A stretch of DNA of 64,000 nt from Fluviicola sp. (lineage in GTDB: Bacteria > Bacteroidota > Bacteroidia > Flavobacteriales_D > Crocinitomicaceae). The notes beneath the pieces are model-generated. The model saw only the letters and a list, made by a program, of their open reading frames with translations. It did no database searches and was not told the DNA's origin. The DNA is taken from contig JAIRJW010000012.1 of the NCBI GenBank assembly GCA_031260455.1, positions 93,900 to 157,899 of the forward strand, written 5' to 3'. Position 1 is the first letter of the stretch, and each line of letters opens with the position of its first letter. A program made the translations under genes and the position numbers. Below are positions 10,222 to 18,010 of this stretch, in pieces.

Positions 10222-10558
10222 TCCATTCAATCATTAACTTACCAACAATTTTGCCTCCTTTCAGCAAATGATGAGCTTTTGTACTATCATTTCACTCAGG
10301 CATTAATAAGTCACCTGTGGTTTAAATTGGCAATCTTAAGATAATCAACTTAAAACGCATCATTAACCCAATTGGTACAACAAAACTCATCTTTCCAGCA
10401 AAATTAATCGCTGAAAGGACTCTAACTTACTATTTGATAATTCAGAACTACCAAAATAATACCAACTTTCCACCAGTTCCCAGCAAGGTCCAATCTTTTT
10501 TTAAAGCTGATTCGGCACTGCCCTTTTTCACCAGATGGAATGCTTTAGTTTGCTTCAT
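10205..10558 (-). pseudogene. Remnant of a quinone oxidoreductase / medium-chain dehydrogenase gene
   Basis: Pieces of one protein family appear in the correct order on the minus strand, separated by stops, frame changes and deletions. First comes the N-terminus MKQTKAFHLVKKGSAES (10558 onward), fused directly to LKKDWTLLGTGGKLVLF, which resembles the glycine-rich strand after the Rossmann fold, then a TAG at 10448-10450. In the next piece GKMSFVVPIGLMMRF resembles the usual SPxxLMxKS segment. Finally KAHHLLKGGKIVGKLMIEW matches the family's C-terminus and ends at a TAA at 10205-10207. An intact gene would be about 1 kb, so roughly two thirds is lost. The rest of the region up to the universal stress gene (10559-10655) has no gene. 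Confidence 0.65.
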
Positions 10559-10655
10559 TGTGCAAATTTACAAGTAAAAAGTTAGCGAGATTGTTTTGAT
10601 TTCTACACGGGAAAAGGAAAAAGTATTACTTTTAATCAAACTTAAAATTGATGCT

Positions 10656-11477
10656 ATGGCAGCAACATTTCACTATTTGGTTCCAATCGATTTTACTCCT
10701 GTAACTGAAAATGCTTTGGTTTTTGCTTTAGACGCAGCCAAATGCAACTCTGGGGACATTGTTTTACTGCACATTATTTCTCATGCAGAAGAACGCATCA
10801 CGGCAGAAAAAAACCTGCGTGACCTGGCTGCCAAATATCAAAATCAGGAAGTGGAAATTTCCACACGTGTGGTTATCGGAAAGGTATTACGGGATATCGG
10901 ATTGATTGCAGAATCAATTGGTGTTCAACTGATCATCATGGGGACGCACGGTATTTCCATTTGGCAAAAAATCTTCGGAAGCCCCGCTTTGTCAGTTGTT
11001 TCAAACAGCAATGTTCCAATTATCCTGACGCAAAAAGATACTTCTTTCCACAAAATCAAATCCATCGTCATGACGGTTGACCTGGCGCGGGAAAGTGTTC
11101 AGGTTATCAGATATGCTTCCAGAATGGCTCATATCTTCAACTCTAAGATATACTTGGTTGGCAAACGCTATTCGGATGAAATTTTCATGAAAAAAATCGA
11201 GGTGAATCTAAAGGTGGCAAATAATTACCTGCAGGAACATGGCCTGGAAACAAACATTCAGTTACTAGACGAAAATAATTTCGAGAAGAACCTGATTGAA
11301 TATTGCCGTGAGGTAAAAGCAAATTTGCTGGCCGCAACTTATTATCAGGATATGTTCACGATTTTCTCTACCAGCCTGATTCAGTCACTGGTTCAAAATG
11401 AGCTTTCTATTCCCGTTATGACTTTTGACGGTACAGATACCTCATCAGGAGCACAGTTCGGGTTCATTACACAATAG
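10656..11477 (+). CDS. Universal stress protein, two tandem UspA domains
   Basis: Cytoplasmic protein of about 273 residues with two Usp folds. The first runs from HYLVPIDFTPVTENAL through LIIMGTHGIS, with the GTHGxx-type ATP/phosphate loop, and ends SNVPIILTQ near residue 125. The second, from IKSIVMTVDLARESV to LSIPVMTF, is more diverged and has lost the glycine loop. Tandem Usp proteins of this length are common in Bacteroidota and are linked to stationary-phase and redox stress. The frame is open to 10596, but the ATG at 10656 directly precedes the first strand. It converges on rsmI. Confidence 0.88.
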   Translation: MAATFHYLVPIDFTPVTENALVFALDAAKCNSGDIVLLHIISHAEERITAEKNLRDLAAKYQNQEVEISTRVVIGKVLRDIGLIAESIGVQLIIMGTHGISIWQKIFGSPALSVVSNSNVPIILTQKDTSFHKIKSIVMTVDLARESVQVIRYASRMAHIFNSKIYLVGKRYSDEIFMKKIEVNLKVANNYLQEHGLETNIQLLDENNFEKNLIEYCREVKANLLAATYYQDMFTIFSTSLIQSLVQNELSIPVMTFDGTDTSSGAQFGFITQ

Positions 11478-11732
11478 GATTTAAGATGTTAGGACAAAAA
11501 GTCCTTATCACATGATGCCTTGCATGCGAATTCAGATAATGATTCTGAAAATTCTCCGAAAATCTGGGGCATGTTTTTGCGGTTTTTATAGAATTTGAAT
11601 TTAACTGTAAAGAAAAAGCAAAATATTTGAAGACGAGGCATAATCTGAAAAGATGTTATGAAGTACGGAGAGTACAAAGCCTTGAAACAGCCCATTTTGA
11701 GAAAATACAGGCGATTATTTTCATACACAATA
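11478..11732. other. Convergent intergenic gap
   Basis: This 255-base gap lies between the stress protein and rsmI. A small stem AGGAC-AAAAA-GTCCT (11491-11505) just after the stress gene might help termination. A plus-strand stretch of about 60 codons is open without a start codon and runs into rsmI on the opposite strand; I do not call it a gene. Confidence 0.4.
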
Positions 11733-12425
11733 TTACTTAAATAACAAGCTTATCCTTTTTCCTTTTATCAGAAGGACAATTTCTCCTTTGGGAGCATGTT
11801 GTTGAAAATGTTTCAACACATCTTCCGCTCTTCCGCGGACGAACTGTTCGAATAGTTTGCTGATTTCACGCGCAACACAGATTTCTCTGTCCGGACCAAG
11901 GAAATTGACACACTCTTCCAGTGCTTTGATAATCCGGTGAGGCGATTCGTAAAGAACAACCGTGCGTTTTTCTTCCTTATAAGAAAGCCACTTGGTTTGA
12001 CGGCCTTTCTTGTGCGGTAAAAACCCTTCGTAAACAAAGCAGTCACAAGGAAATCCGCTGGCAACCAGTGCCGGAACAAAGGCTGTAGGACCCGGAAGAC
12101 AGGAAACTTCCAAACCAGCTTCCACACAAGCTCTCACCAACAAAAATCCCGGATCGGAAATAGCTGGCGTGCCCGCATCCGAAACCAGAACGGTAATCTG
12201 GTTTTCCCGTACAGTTTGCACGGAGCGCTCCAATTGCTTGTGTTCGTTATGTGCGTGAAACGGGATAATCTGTTTTCCTGTAATTTCCAGGTGAGAGAGT
12301 AATTTTTTCGTCACACGGGTATCTTCGGAATAGATTACTTCCGTTTCCTTCAGTAACCGGATCGCTCTTAAAGTAATATCTTCCAGATTCCCGACCGGAG
12401 TCGGAACGATAAACAATACACCCAT
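11733..12425 (-). CDS. rsmI: 16S rRNA (cytidine(1402)-2'-O)-methyltransferase
   Basis: Tetrapyrrole-methylase-fold enzyme that 2'-O-methylates C1402 in the decoding centre of 16S rRNA. Motifs seen are LFIVPTPVGNLEDITLRA at the N-terminus, SEDTRVTKKLL, SDAGTPAISDPG (the SAM-binding region) and PGPTAFVPAL. At 230 residues it lacks the roughly 50-residue C-terminal extension of the E. coli protein, which is usual in Bacteroidota. The RDD-family gene is immediately upstream on the same strand (13-base gap), so they are probably co-transcribed. Confidence 0.95.
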   Translation of the reverse strand: MGVLFIVPTPVGNLEDITLRAIRLLKETEVIYSEDTRVTKKLLSHLEITGKQIIPFHAHNEHKQLERSVQTVRENQITVLVSDAGTPAISDPGFLLVRACVEAGLEVSCLPGPTAFVPALVASGFPCDCFVYEGFLPHKKGRQTKWLSYKEEKRTVVLYESPHRIIKALEECVNFLGPDREICVAREISKLFEQFVRGRAEDVLKHFQQHAPKGEIVLLIKGKRISLLFK

Positions 12426-12438
12426 TCCCTTTTTTGAT

Positions 12439-13191
12439 TTAACGTGTTAACACCACATAGTCCTGCAGGACTGTTTTTAAAAACTCCATACGTTTCCGGG
12501 GAGTTTCGGCAAGTCCTATCAAACGAGCCGTTTCATTTGCCAGTTCGACCGCAAAATCCTTATTTGCCTGGTTCGGATAGCGCTGTACTCTCAGGATCGT
12601 ATTCTTGATTAGCAGCATGTCTTCATCGGAGAAACGGATCACGTTGGGATAAGTTGGTATGTGCGTATCCGAACTCTTGATTGATAAAACGTCTTTCAAC
12701 CCATAAAGCTGTGTGTCTTTTACTTTGATAACTACTGTATCCGCCATGATATCTCCGATTCGCTGTCTCTTTTCTGTGGTTCCCGAAACGAGTAAGGCCA
12801 AAAATCCAAAACCGCCTACCCAGATATCCACAATCCGAAAGATCCAACGGGTAAAATACTCGCGCAATCCGGCTGTTTCACCATTGCTTTTCACCACACG
12901 GATCCCCATGATAAGTTTTCCCAGCGACCGTCCGTTAGTTAAGTATTCAATAACCGGGGAATATAAAAGCCAAGGCAAACGAATGAAAAAAGCTGTCAGA
13001 AAGGAACCTCTGTTCATTCGGGAATTCCAATCAAGATTAAACAGGTTTTGATCTATAAGATAGCTTGCCAGAAGGAAATAAATGCACAGGAAAATCAGAT
13101 CCAAAAACGCTGCAACTGCCCTATAAAACGGGCTTGCCAGTTCATAATCAATGGTAACGAATTGCGATGTTGTAAAAGAAATCGTTTTCAT
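12439..13191 (-). CDS. RDD-family membrane protein
   Basis: A 250-residue protein whose first 155 residues form an RDD domain: YELASPFYRAVAAFLDLIFL (helix 1, with the RAxAxxxD arginine/aspartate pattern), a second helix near 65-80, GRSLGKLIMGIRVV, and a third helix near 120-140 (GGFGFLALLVSG). The remaining 95 residues are soluble and contain RVQRYPNQANKDFAVELANE, a segment often found attached to RDD domains in Bacteroidota. Function is unknown; RDD proteins have been proposed as transporters or membrane factors. It forms a likely two-gene operon with rsmI. Confidence 0.8.
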   Translation of the reverse strand: MKTISFTTSQFVTIDYELASPFYRAVAAFLDLIFLCIYFLLASYLIDQNLFNLDWNSRMNRGSFLTAFFIRLPWLLYSPVIEYLTNGRSLGKLIMGIRVVKSNGETAGLREYFTRWIFRIVDIWVGGFGFLALLVSGTTEKRQRIGDIMADTVVIKVKDTQLYGLKDVLSIKSSDTHIPTYPNVIRFSDEDMLLIKNTILRVQRYPNQANKDFAVELANETARLIGLAETPRKRMEFLKTVLQDYVVLTR

Positions 13192-13239
13192 ATAACTTCA
13201 GACTTCCCCCGAAAATACGGATTAAAAGAACAAATGCTG

Positions 13240-14271
13240 CTATTTCAAAATTAAGCGGATCGGAAGGTGATCGGAATATCCTCCGTAGTAATTGCTTCCT
13301 CCGTAGGTTGCGGATGGTTTTTTTGTTCCGTCTTTCTGCGTGAACAGCAATTTCTCTTCGTACACGATAATTCCGTCATTCGGTTCCAGTCTGATCCCGT
13401 TCGATCCTTTATAAATTGCTCTTGAAATAATGAAATGATCCAGTACCCCCCATTGTCCTTTGAAGTTGTGAGTTCCTTTTCCTGCTTTATGATCGTCTGC
13501 AAACAAATCCAGCAAATCAGCGCTTTGATCTGTTACTTCTTTTGCCTTCAATATATCCTGAACGGACTTATTATCCGGGTGATCATTGAAATCTCCCATC
13601 AACACGATATTTGCTTTCGGATCTGCTTTTAAAATAGCATCCACTTTCGACCGGACAACCAGTGCAGCCTGGATTCTCCTAATTTCGGATTCTTCCTCTC
13701 CACCTCTCCTGGAAGGCCAGTGATTTACGAACAGATGAATGATTTTTCCACCCTGCAATTCACCCTTTATGTATAAAATATCACGCGTTTTAAAATCCGG
13801 AATCGAATCAATGGCCACTGGCAGGTTTTCCATGGAGATTAATTTGAAACAATCCTGATCGTATAGTAACCCGCAGTCGATTCCACGTGCATCCGGGGAA
13901 TCTTTGTGTGCAATCCCGTAGTTGGTTTTCGCCAGTCTTCCGTGATTTTTCAAATCGTTCAGAACGCCTTCATTTTCGATTTCAACCAATCCGATAATAA
14001 TTGGGTTTTTTGTCAGGTTCAAGGTAATTGCTTCCACCAGATGATCCAGCTTTACATAATATCTTTCCGATGTCCATTTCAGTTTTCCGGCTGGAAGAAA
14101 TTCTTCATCGATCACATTCGGATCATCAATTGTGTCAAACAGGTTTTCTACATTATAAGAAACGATTGCCCGTTTGTGGAAAGGCTTCAGTGAAACTTTA
14201 GATTCTTTCTGTGCATATACTCCTACCGAGGAGATGAACAATGCCAGTGAGAAAAAAATAATCTTTTTCAT
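13240..14271 (-). CDS. Secreted endonuclease/exonuclease/phosphatase-family protein
   Basis: The signal peptide MKKIIFFSLALFISSVGVYAQ is followed by an EEP fold: RAIVSYNVENLFDTIDDP (Asn of the metal site), IIGLVEIENEGVL (catalytic Glu), HLFVNHWPSRRGG, NIVLMGDFNDHPDN (GDFN) and YGGYSDHLPI (terminal SDH). This Mg-dependent fold covers DNases, sphingomyelinases and inositol phosphatases; the substrate cannot be decided here, though Bacteroidota versions are usually exported nucleases. The start is the ATG at 14271, because the longer open frame lacks a signal peptide. The M42 peptidase lies just upstream on the same strand (19-base gap). Confidence 0.88.
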   Translation of the reverse strand: MKKIIFFSLALFISSVGVYAQKESKVSLKPFHKRAIVSYNVENLFDTIDDPNVIDEEFLPAGKLKWTSERYYVKLDHLVEAITLNLTKNPIIIGLVEIENEGVLNDLKNHGRLAKTNYGIAHKDSPDARGIDCGLLYDQDCFKLISMENLPVAIDSIPDFKTRDILYIKGELQGGKIIHLFVNHWPSRRGGEEESEIRRIQAALVVRSKVDAILKADPKANIVLMGDFNDHPDNKSVQDILKAKEVTDQSADLLDLFADDHKAGKGTHNFKGQWGVLDHFIISRAIYKGSNGIRLEPNDGIIVYEEKLLFTQKDGTKKPSATYGGSNYYGGYSDHLPIRLILK

Positions 14272-14290
14272 GGAAATTTTATCTACGTGT

Positions 14291-15340
14291 TTAATATAAG
14301 TATGCTGATTTAAACTGATCCAGCTCAAGCAAACATGAGGCCAATAAATCAATGCTCGCCCGGATATCGTCTTTATGCGCCATTTCAATGACTTGATGCA
14401 GGTGCCTTGTCGGGATGGAAACTGCCCCGGCGATAGATCCACCTGGCGACATGCGTTGAATTCCCGCTGTGTCGGTTCCTCCGGCTGTGAGAATTTCCGG
14501 TTGCCATTTGATGTTATTGCGCCCGGCTACTTCTTTCATGTAACGAACCATGCGTGGATCACAAATGGTTGAAGCATCCATGATTTTGATGGCTGTTCCT
14601 TCTCCCAGTTTTGTAATTTGTTCATGAGCCGCCGCACCCGGCAGGTCAAAAGCGATTGTTGTGTCCAAACCGAATCCGAAGAAAGGTTTGATATTCAAAC
14701 TTGCGGCATTTGCTCCGCGGATTCCTACTTCTTCCTGAACGGTGAAAACCATGTACACGTCATGCGGCAATTCTTTTCCTTTCAGCAATTTCAGGACTTC
14801 AATAGCAATAAAGACCGCCAGACGGTTATCCAGCGATTTGCAATTGAAGCAATCACCCATTTCGATGAATTCTCTTTCGCGCGTGATGGCATTACCGATC
14901 GAAACCAGTTCTCTCACTTTTTCCGCAGGCAATCCGGTATCTACAAAATAATCGGAAAGTTTCGCTACTTTGTTTCGTTCGTCAGGTGTCATCACATGGA
15001 TTGGCTTAGAGGCCATTACCCCGATCACATCTTTTTTTCCGTGAATGATGACCCTTTGAGCAGTTAAGGTTTTCGGATCAAAACCACCCAAAGTTGTGAA
15101 ACGAATAAATCCTCTGTCATCAATATGCGTCACCATAAATCCGATTTCATCCATGTGTGCACCAACCATCACAGACTGGTTTGATTTCCCTTTGCGAATA
15201 GCGTACACATTCCCCATGTTGTCAACCATAATTTCATCGCAAAGCGTTTCAATTTCACGCAGCACAACTTTTCTTACGCGGTCTTCATGCCCCGGAGCGC
15301 CCGGTGTTTTGCATATTTCTGCCAGGAGTTTTTTGTTCAT
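14291..15340 (-). CDS. M42-family metalloaminopeptidase
   Basis: Di-zinc peptidase of the glutamyl-aminopeptidase/deblocking-aminopeptidase family, usually a cytoplasmic tetrahedral dodecamer that trims peptides. Metal and catalytic motifs seen are VGAHMDEIGFMVTHID (His-Met-Asp), CKSLDNRLAVFIAIE (bridging Asp), VFTVQEEVGIRGA (catalytic Glu-Glu), FGLDTTIAFD and SIPTRHLHQVIE (C-terminal His ligand). At about 349 residues it has the normal length. The ATG at 15340 sits at the usual family start; another in-frame ATG lies 10 codons upstream at 15370. Confidence 0.92.
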   Translation of the reverse strand: MNKKLLAEICKTPGAPGHEDRVRKVVLREIETLCDEIMVDNMGNVYAIRKGKSNQSVMVGAHMDEIGFMVTHIDDRGFIRFTTLGGFDPKTLTAQRVIIHGKKDVIGVMASKPIHVMTPDERNKVAKLSDYFVDTGLPAEKVRELVSIGNAITREREFIEMGDCFNCKSLDNRLAVFIAIEVLKLLKGKELPHDVYMVFTVQEEVGIRGANAASLNIKPFFGFGLDTTIAFDLPGAAAHEQITKLGEGTAIKIMDASTICDPRMVRYMKEVAGRNNIKWQPEILTAGGTDTAGIQRMSPGGSIAGAVSIPTRHLHQVIEMAHKDDIRASIDLLASCLLELDQFKSAYLY

Positions 15341-15680
15341 TTCTTTTGAGCTTGTTAAACCTTTTTTCATATTGGAAAGCTGTGCTTTCTCTATATCTGC
15401 TTCAAAAATAACAGAATTCCAGGTGCCGGTAACTATTCTCCAATTTAAAGAATTTGGAAATCCCCGTTAAATTTTCATTTGCTTGTATTTTAACAGTATT
15501 CTGTAGCTTTTTAACTAAATATTATGCACGCTTGGTAATTCGATCCTATTAAATAAACAGTCATAGATATCATTTAAAAAACCATTTGGAACTTCATTTT
15601 TAATTCTACCCTTGCCAAAGTACTCAAAGGGATCGTTTACACAGTTCTGTACACTTTACCTGCTTTTTAGAAAATCGGGA

Positions 15681-15708
15681 TTGCTAATTAATAAAATCAC
15701 TAAATTTG
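15681..15708 (+). promoter_or_regulatory. Bacteroidota-type promoter for the PKD/T9SS gene
   Basis: TTG at 15681-15683, a 17-bp spacer and TAAATTTG at 15701-15708 match the known consensus TTG-N(17-23)-TAnnTTTG. Transcription should start near 15715. The rest of the 15371-15753 gap shows no gene. Confidence 0.7.
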
Positions 15709-15719
15709 CCCCATTAATC

Positions 15720-15740
15720 TGATTCTAGATAATAGAATCA
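15720..15740 (+). promoter_or_regulatory. Perfect inverted repeat at the predicted 5' end of the transcript
   Basis: TGATTCTA and TAGAATCA form an 8-bp perfect inverted repeat around GATAA. It begins about five bases after the predicted start of transcription and ends 13 bases before the ATG at 15754. It could be an operator or a 5'-protecting hairpin; no T-run follows. Confidence 0.5.
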
Positions 15741-15753
15741 TAAAATATAAATT

Positions 15754-17940
15754 ATGAAGAGAATTTTACTTGGTTTATCCTTGTTAATATCCACCTCTTA
15801 TGTCAACTCACAGACCCAGATTGGGAACAGTGATTTTGAGCTGTGGGAAACATCTACACAGGAAACCAACGAACCGATTAACTGGAATGCTTTTATGACT
15901 GCGGATGGGTCTGCTGCCAGCCTGGGAAAAGGCAAAAATTTAGATCGTTCTACTATAGTAAGACCAGGGTCAACCGGAACATACTCCGCTAGGATCTGGA
16001 CTCGTAATGTTATTTTTGCTAAAGCAAATGGCAATATGACACTAGGCAGAGTTCACATGGGAAGTACAAGTGCTTCCAATATAGAAAATTACAATTATTC
16101 GGATACACCAAATGCTGATTTCTCTGAAGCCTTCACAGATACTCCTGATTCGATAGTTGTATGGGTAAGATACACCCTGGGAGGCTCCACTCAGGAAAAT
16201 GCAAGAGTAAGTGTTGTGATTCATAAGGACATCTCATTTAGAGATGCAAAAGATTTCAATCCTACTTATAATAACGTGGACAAAGTGATTGCACAGGCAC
16301 AAACATCAGCTATTTCACCCAATGGGGGGGCCTGGCAACGCCTTTCAATTCCATTTGTTTATACCGGACAACCAACTTCTGAAACGGCTTATATTTTAGC
16401 AACTTTCACGTCTTGTAAAACACCAAGTGGTGGAAATGTAAATGATGAGCTACTAGTAGATGACATCGAATTGATTTATGTCCCTAAAGCGTCCTTTACG
16501 GCTTCCGTATCCAGTGTTTGTGCGGGAAGTTCACTAAATTTCACCAATACTTCGACAAACTACCCGACTTCTTATTCCTGGAATTTCGGTGACGGGACAG
16601 CAAATTCCACACAGGAAAATCCTTCCCACACTTTTGCAACTGCGGGAACTTATAATGTTACATTAACCGTGACTAACCAGTGGGGATCAACAACATCTAC
16701 TACAACAGCTATTACAGTAAATGCTCTTCCTAATGCATCTTTGAGTTATACACAGTCTGCTTACTGCCCGGCTGATGCAAATCCTGCTCCTGCAGTTACA
16801 AATGCGGGAACTTTTACATCAACAACCGGTTTGTCTATCAATGCCACAACCGGTCAGATCGATTTATCTGCAAGTACTCCGGGAACGTATACTGTAACCA
16901 ACACTTATACGGGAATTTGTGTAAATACCGGAACAACAACCATTACAATTAATCCTCCGGCAAACTCTACATTCTCTTATCCTTCCAATACTATTTGTTC
17001 TACAGATGATAATCAAACTCCAACCATTGCTGATGCAGGGACATTTTCTTCCACACCAGCAGGATTGGTTTTTGTTAGTACAACTACAGGAGAGATCGAT
17101 GTTGCAGGAAGTGCAGAAGGAACTTATACGATTACTTACACGGCTTCCGGATCAAGTATATGTCCTACTTCACCATCTGCGTCAAATTCAAATATTACAA
17201 TCACTTCAAATCCTGACGCAAGCTTTACCTATTCTGCCGAAGCTTACTGTTCGGACGCAACAAATCCTGCACCGATTTTCGGTACAGGGGCGAATGGTGG
17301 AGCATTTTCTGCTTCTCCAAGTGGTTTGAGTATTAATTCTAACTCAGGAATTATTGATTTATCCGCTTCCACTCCAGGAACATATATTGTTACAAACAAT
17401 ATTGCTGCAGCAGGATCTTGTCCTGAGGCTTTTGAAACATTTACAGTGGAAGTAAAAGCATTGCCAAACGTAACACTGGGTACATTCACGGATGTATGTG
17501 TTTACAACAATTCATTCACACTTACCGGTGGTGCTCCAACAGGAGGAATATATTCCGGAACAGGCATTAATGCAGGTTCTTTTGACCCGACTGACGCGGG
17601 ATTGGGAACAAAAACGATCACTTATTCCTATACGGATACAAATGGCTGTTCAAATACTGCTACCAATACCATTTTGGTTGATGAATGTCTGGGATTAGAA
17701 AATAATACACTTTCTGCTGTTTCCGTTTATCCGAATCCTACCGATGGTAAACTGATCATTTCGAACGTTGCTCAGGAAACTTCTTTTAAAGTCATTTCAA
17801 CTTCCGGACAGGTGGTTTTGGCGGGAATCATTTCAAATACAGCAAATACAATTGATTTGTCTGCTGTTGAGAATGGTGTTTACATGCTTCAATTAACTCA
17901 GGAACAAGCAATTCAAACAATTCGTATCGTTAAGAAATAA
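15754..17940 (+). CDS. Secreted PKD-domain protein with T9SS sorting tail
   Basis: The 728-residue protein has a signal peptide (MKRILLGLSLLISTSYVNSQ), an N-terminal beta-sandwich of about 225 residues beginning GNSDFELWE (PCMD-like), a PKD domain near 247-330 (SYSWNFGDG, GTYNVTLTVTN), and three related modules near 332-575 sharing YC..D..NPAP, GTFxSxxGLSIN, GxIDLSASTPGTYTVTN. A short cysteine-containing module follows, then the T9SS type-A tail with VYPNPTDGKLIISN and VYMLQLTQ. Type IX secretion puts such proteins on the cell surface or in the medium; the repeat modules suggest adhesion or polysaccharide binding. A seven-G run near 16324 is a possible slippage site. Confidence 0.85.
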   Translation: MKRILLGLSLLISTSYVNSQTQIGNSDFELWETSTQETNEPINWNAFMTADGSAASLGKGKNLDRSTIVRPGSTGTYSARIWTRNVIFAKANGNMTLGRVHMGSTSASNIENYNYSDTPNADFSEAFTDTPDSIVVWVRYTLGGSTQENARVSVVIHKDISFRDAKDFNPTYNNVDKVIAQAQTSAISPNGGAWQRLSIPFVYTGQPTSETAYILATFTSCKTPSGGNVNDELLVDDIELIYVPKASFTASVSSVCAGSSLNFTNTSTNYPTSYSWNFGDGTANSTQENPSHTFATAGTYNVTLTVTNQWGSTTSTTTAITVNALPNASLSYTQSAYCPADANPAPAVTNAGTFTSTTGLSINATTGQIDLSASTPGTYTVTNTYTGICVNTGTTTITINPPANSTFSYPSNTICSTDDNQTPTIADAGTFSSTPAGLVFVSTTTGEIDVAGSAEGTYTITYTASGSSICPTSPSASNSNITITSNPDASFTYSAEAYCSDATNPAPIFGTGANGGAFSASPSGLSINSNSGIIDLSASTPGTYIVTNNIAAAGSCPEAFETFTVEVKALPNVTLGTFTDVCVYNNSFTLTGGAPTGGIYSGTGINAGSFDPTDAGLGTKTITYSYTDTNGCSNTATNTILVDECLGLENNTLSAVSVYPNPTDGKLIISNVAQETSFKVISTSGQVVLAGIISNTANTIDLSAVENGVYMLQLTQEQAIQTIRIVKK

Positions 17941-17948
17941 TAATTTCA

Positions 17949-17999
17949 TACCTTTGCCGTGCAACCACCATTCTTTCTTAGAGTGGTGGTTCGCTTTTT
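17949..17999 (+). terminator. 12-bp hairpin with T-run, preceded by a promoter -7 element
   Basis: AACCACCATTCT and AGAGTGGTGGTT (17963-17974 / 17980-17991, one G-T pair) form a strong stem with loop TTCTT, followed by a T-rich tract at 17994-17999. It can terminate the T9SS gene. TACCTTTG at 17949-17956 also matches TAnnTTTG and would start transcription right at the hairpin, so the structure might instead act in the leader of the TonB receptor mRNA. Confidence 0.7.
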
Positions 18000-18010
18000 A
18001 AACTGAATTT

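Noticed and set aside
10863..10874. Palindrome CCACACGTGTGG within the universal stress gene
   Set aside because: Coding context and no link to a promoter; it differs from parS outside the CACGTG core.
11489..11728. Minus-strand frame of 79 codons, and a start-less plus-strand frame, between the stress protein and rsmI
   Set aside because: Aromatic/basic composition typical of AT-rich non-coding DNA, with no recognisable motif in either frame.
12426..12438. TTAACGTGTTAA-like palindrome between rsmI and the RDD gene
   Set aside because: Short, overlapping the end of coding sequence, and not accompanied by promoter elements.
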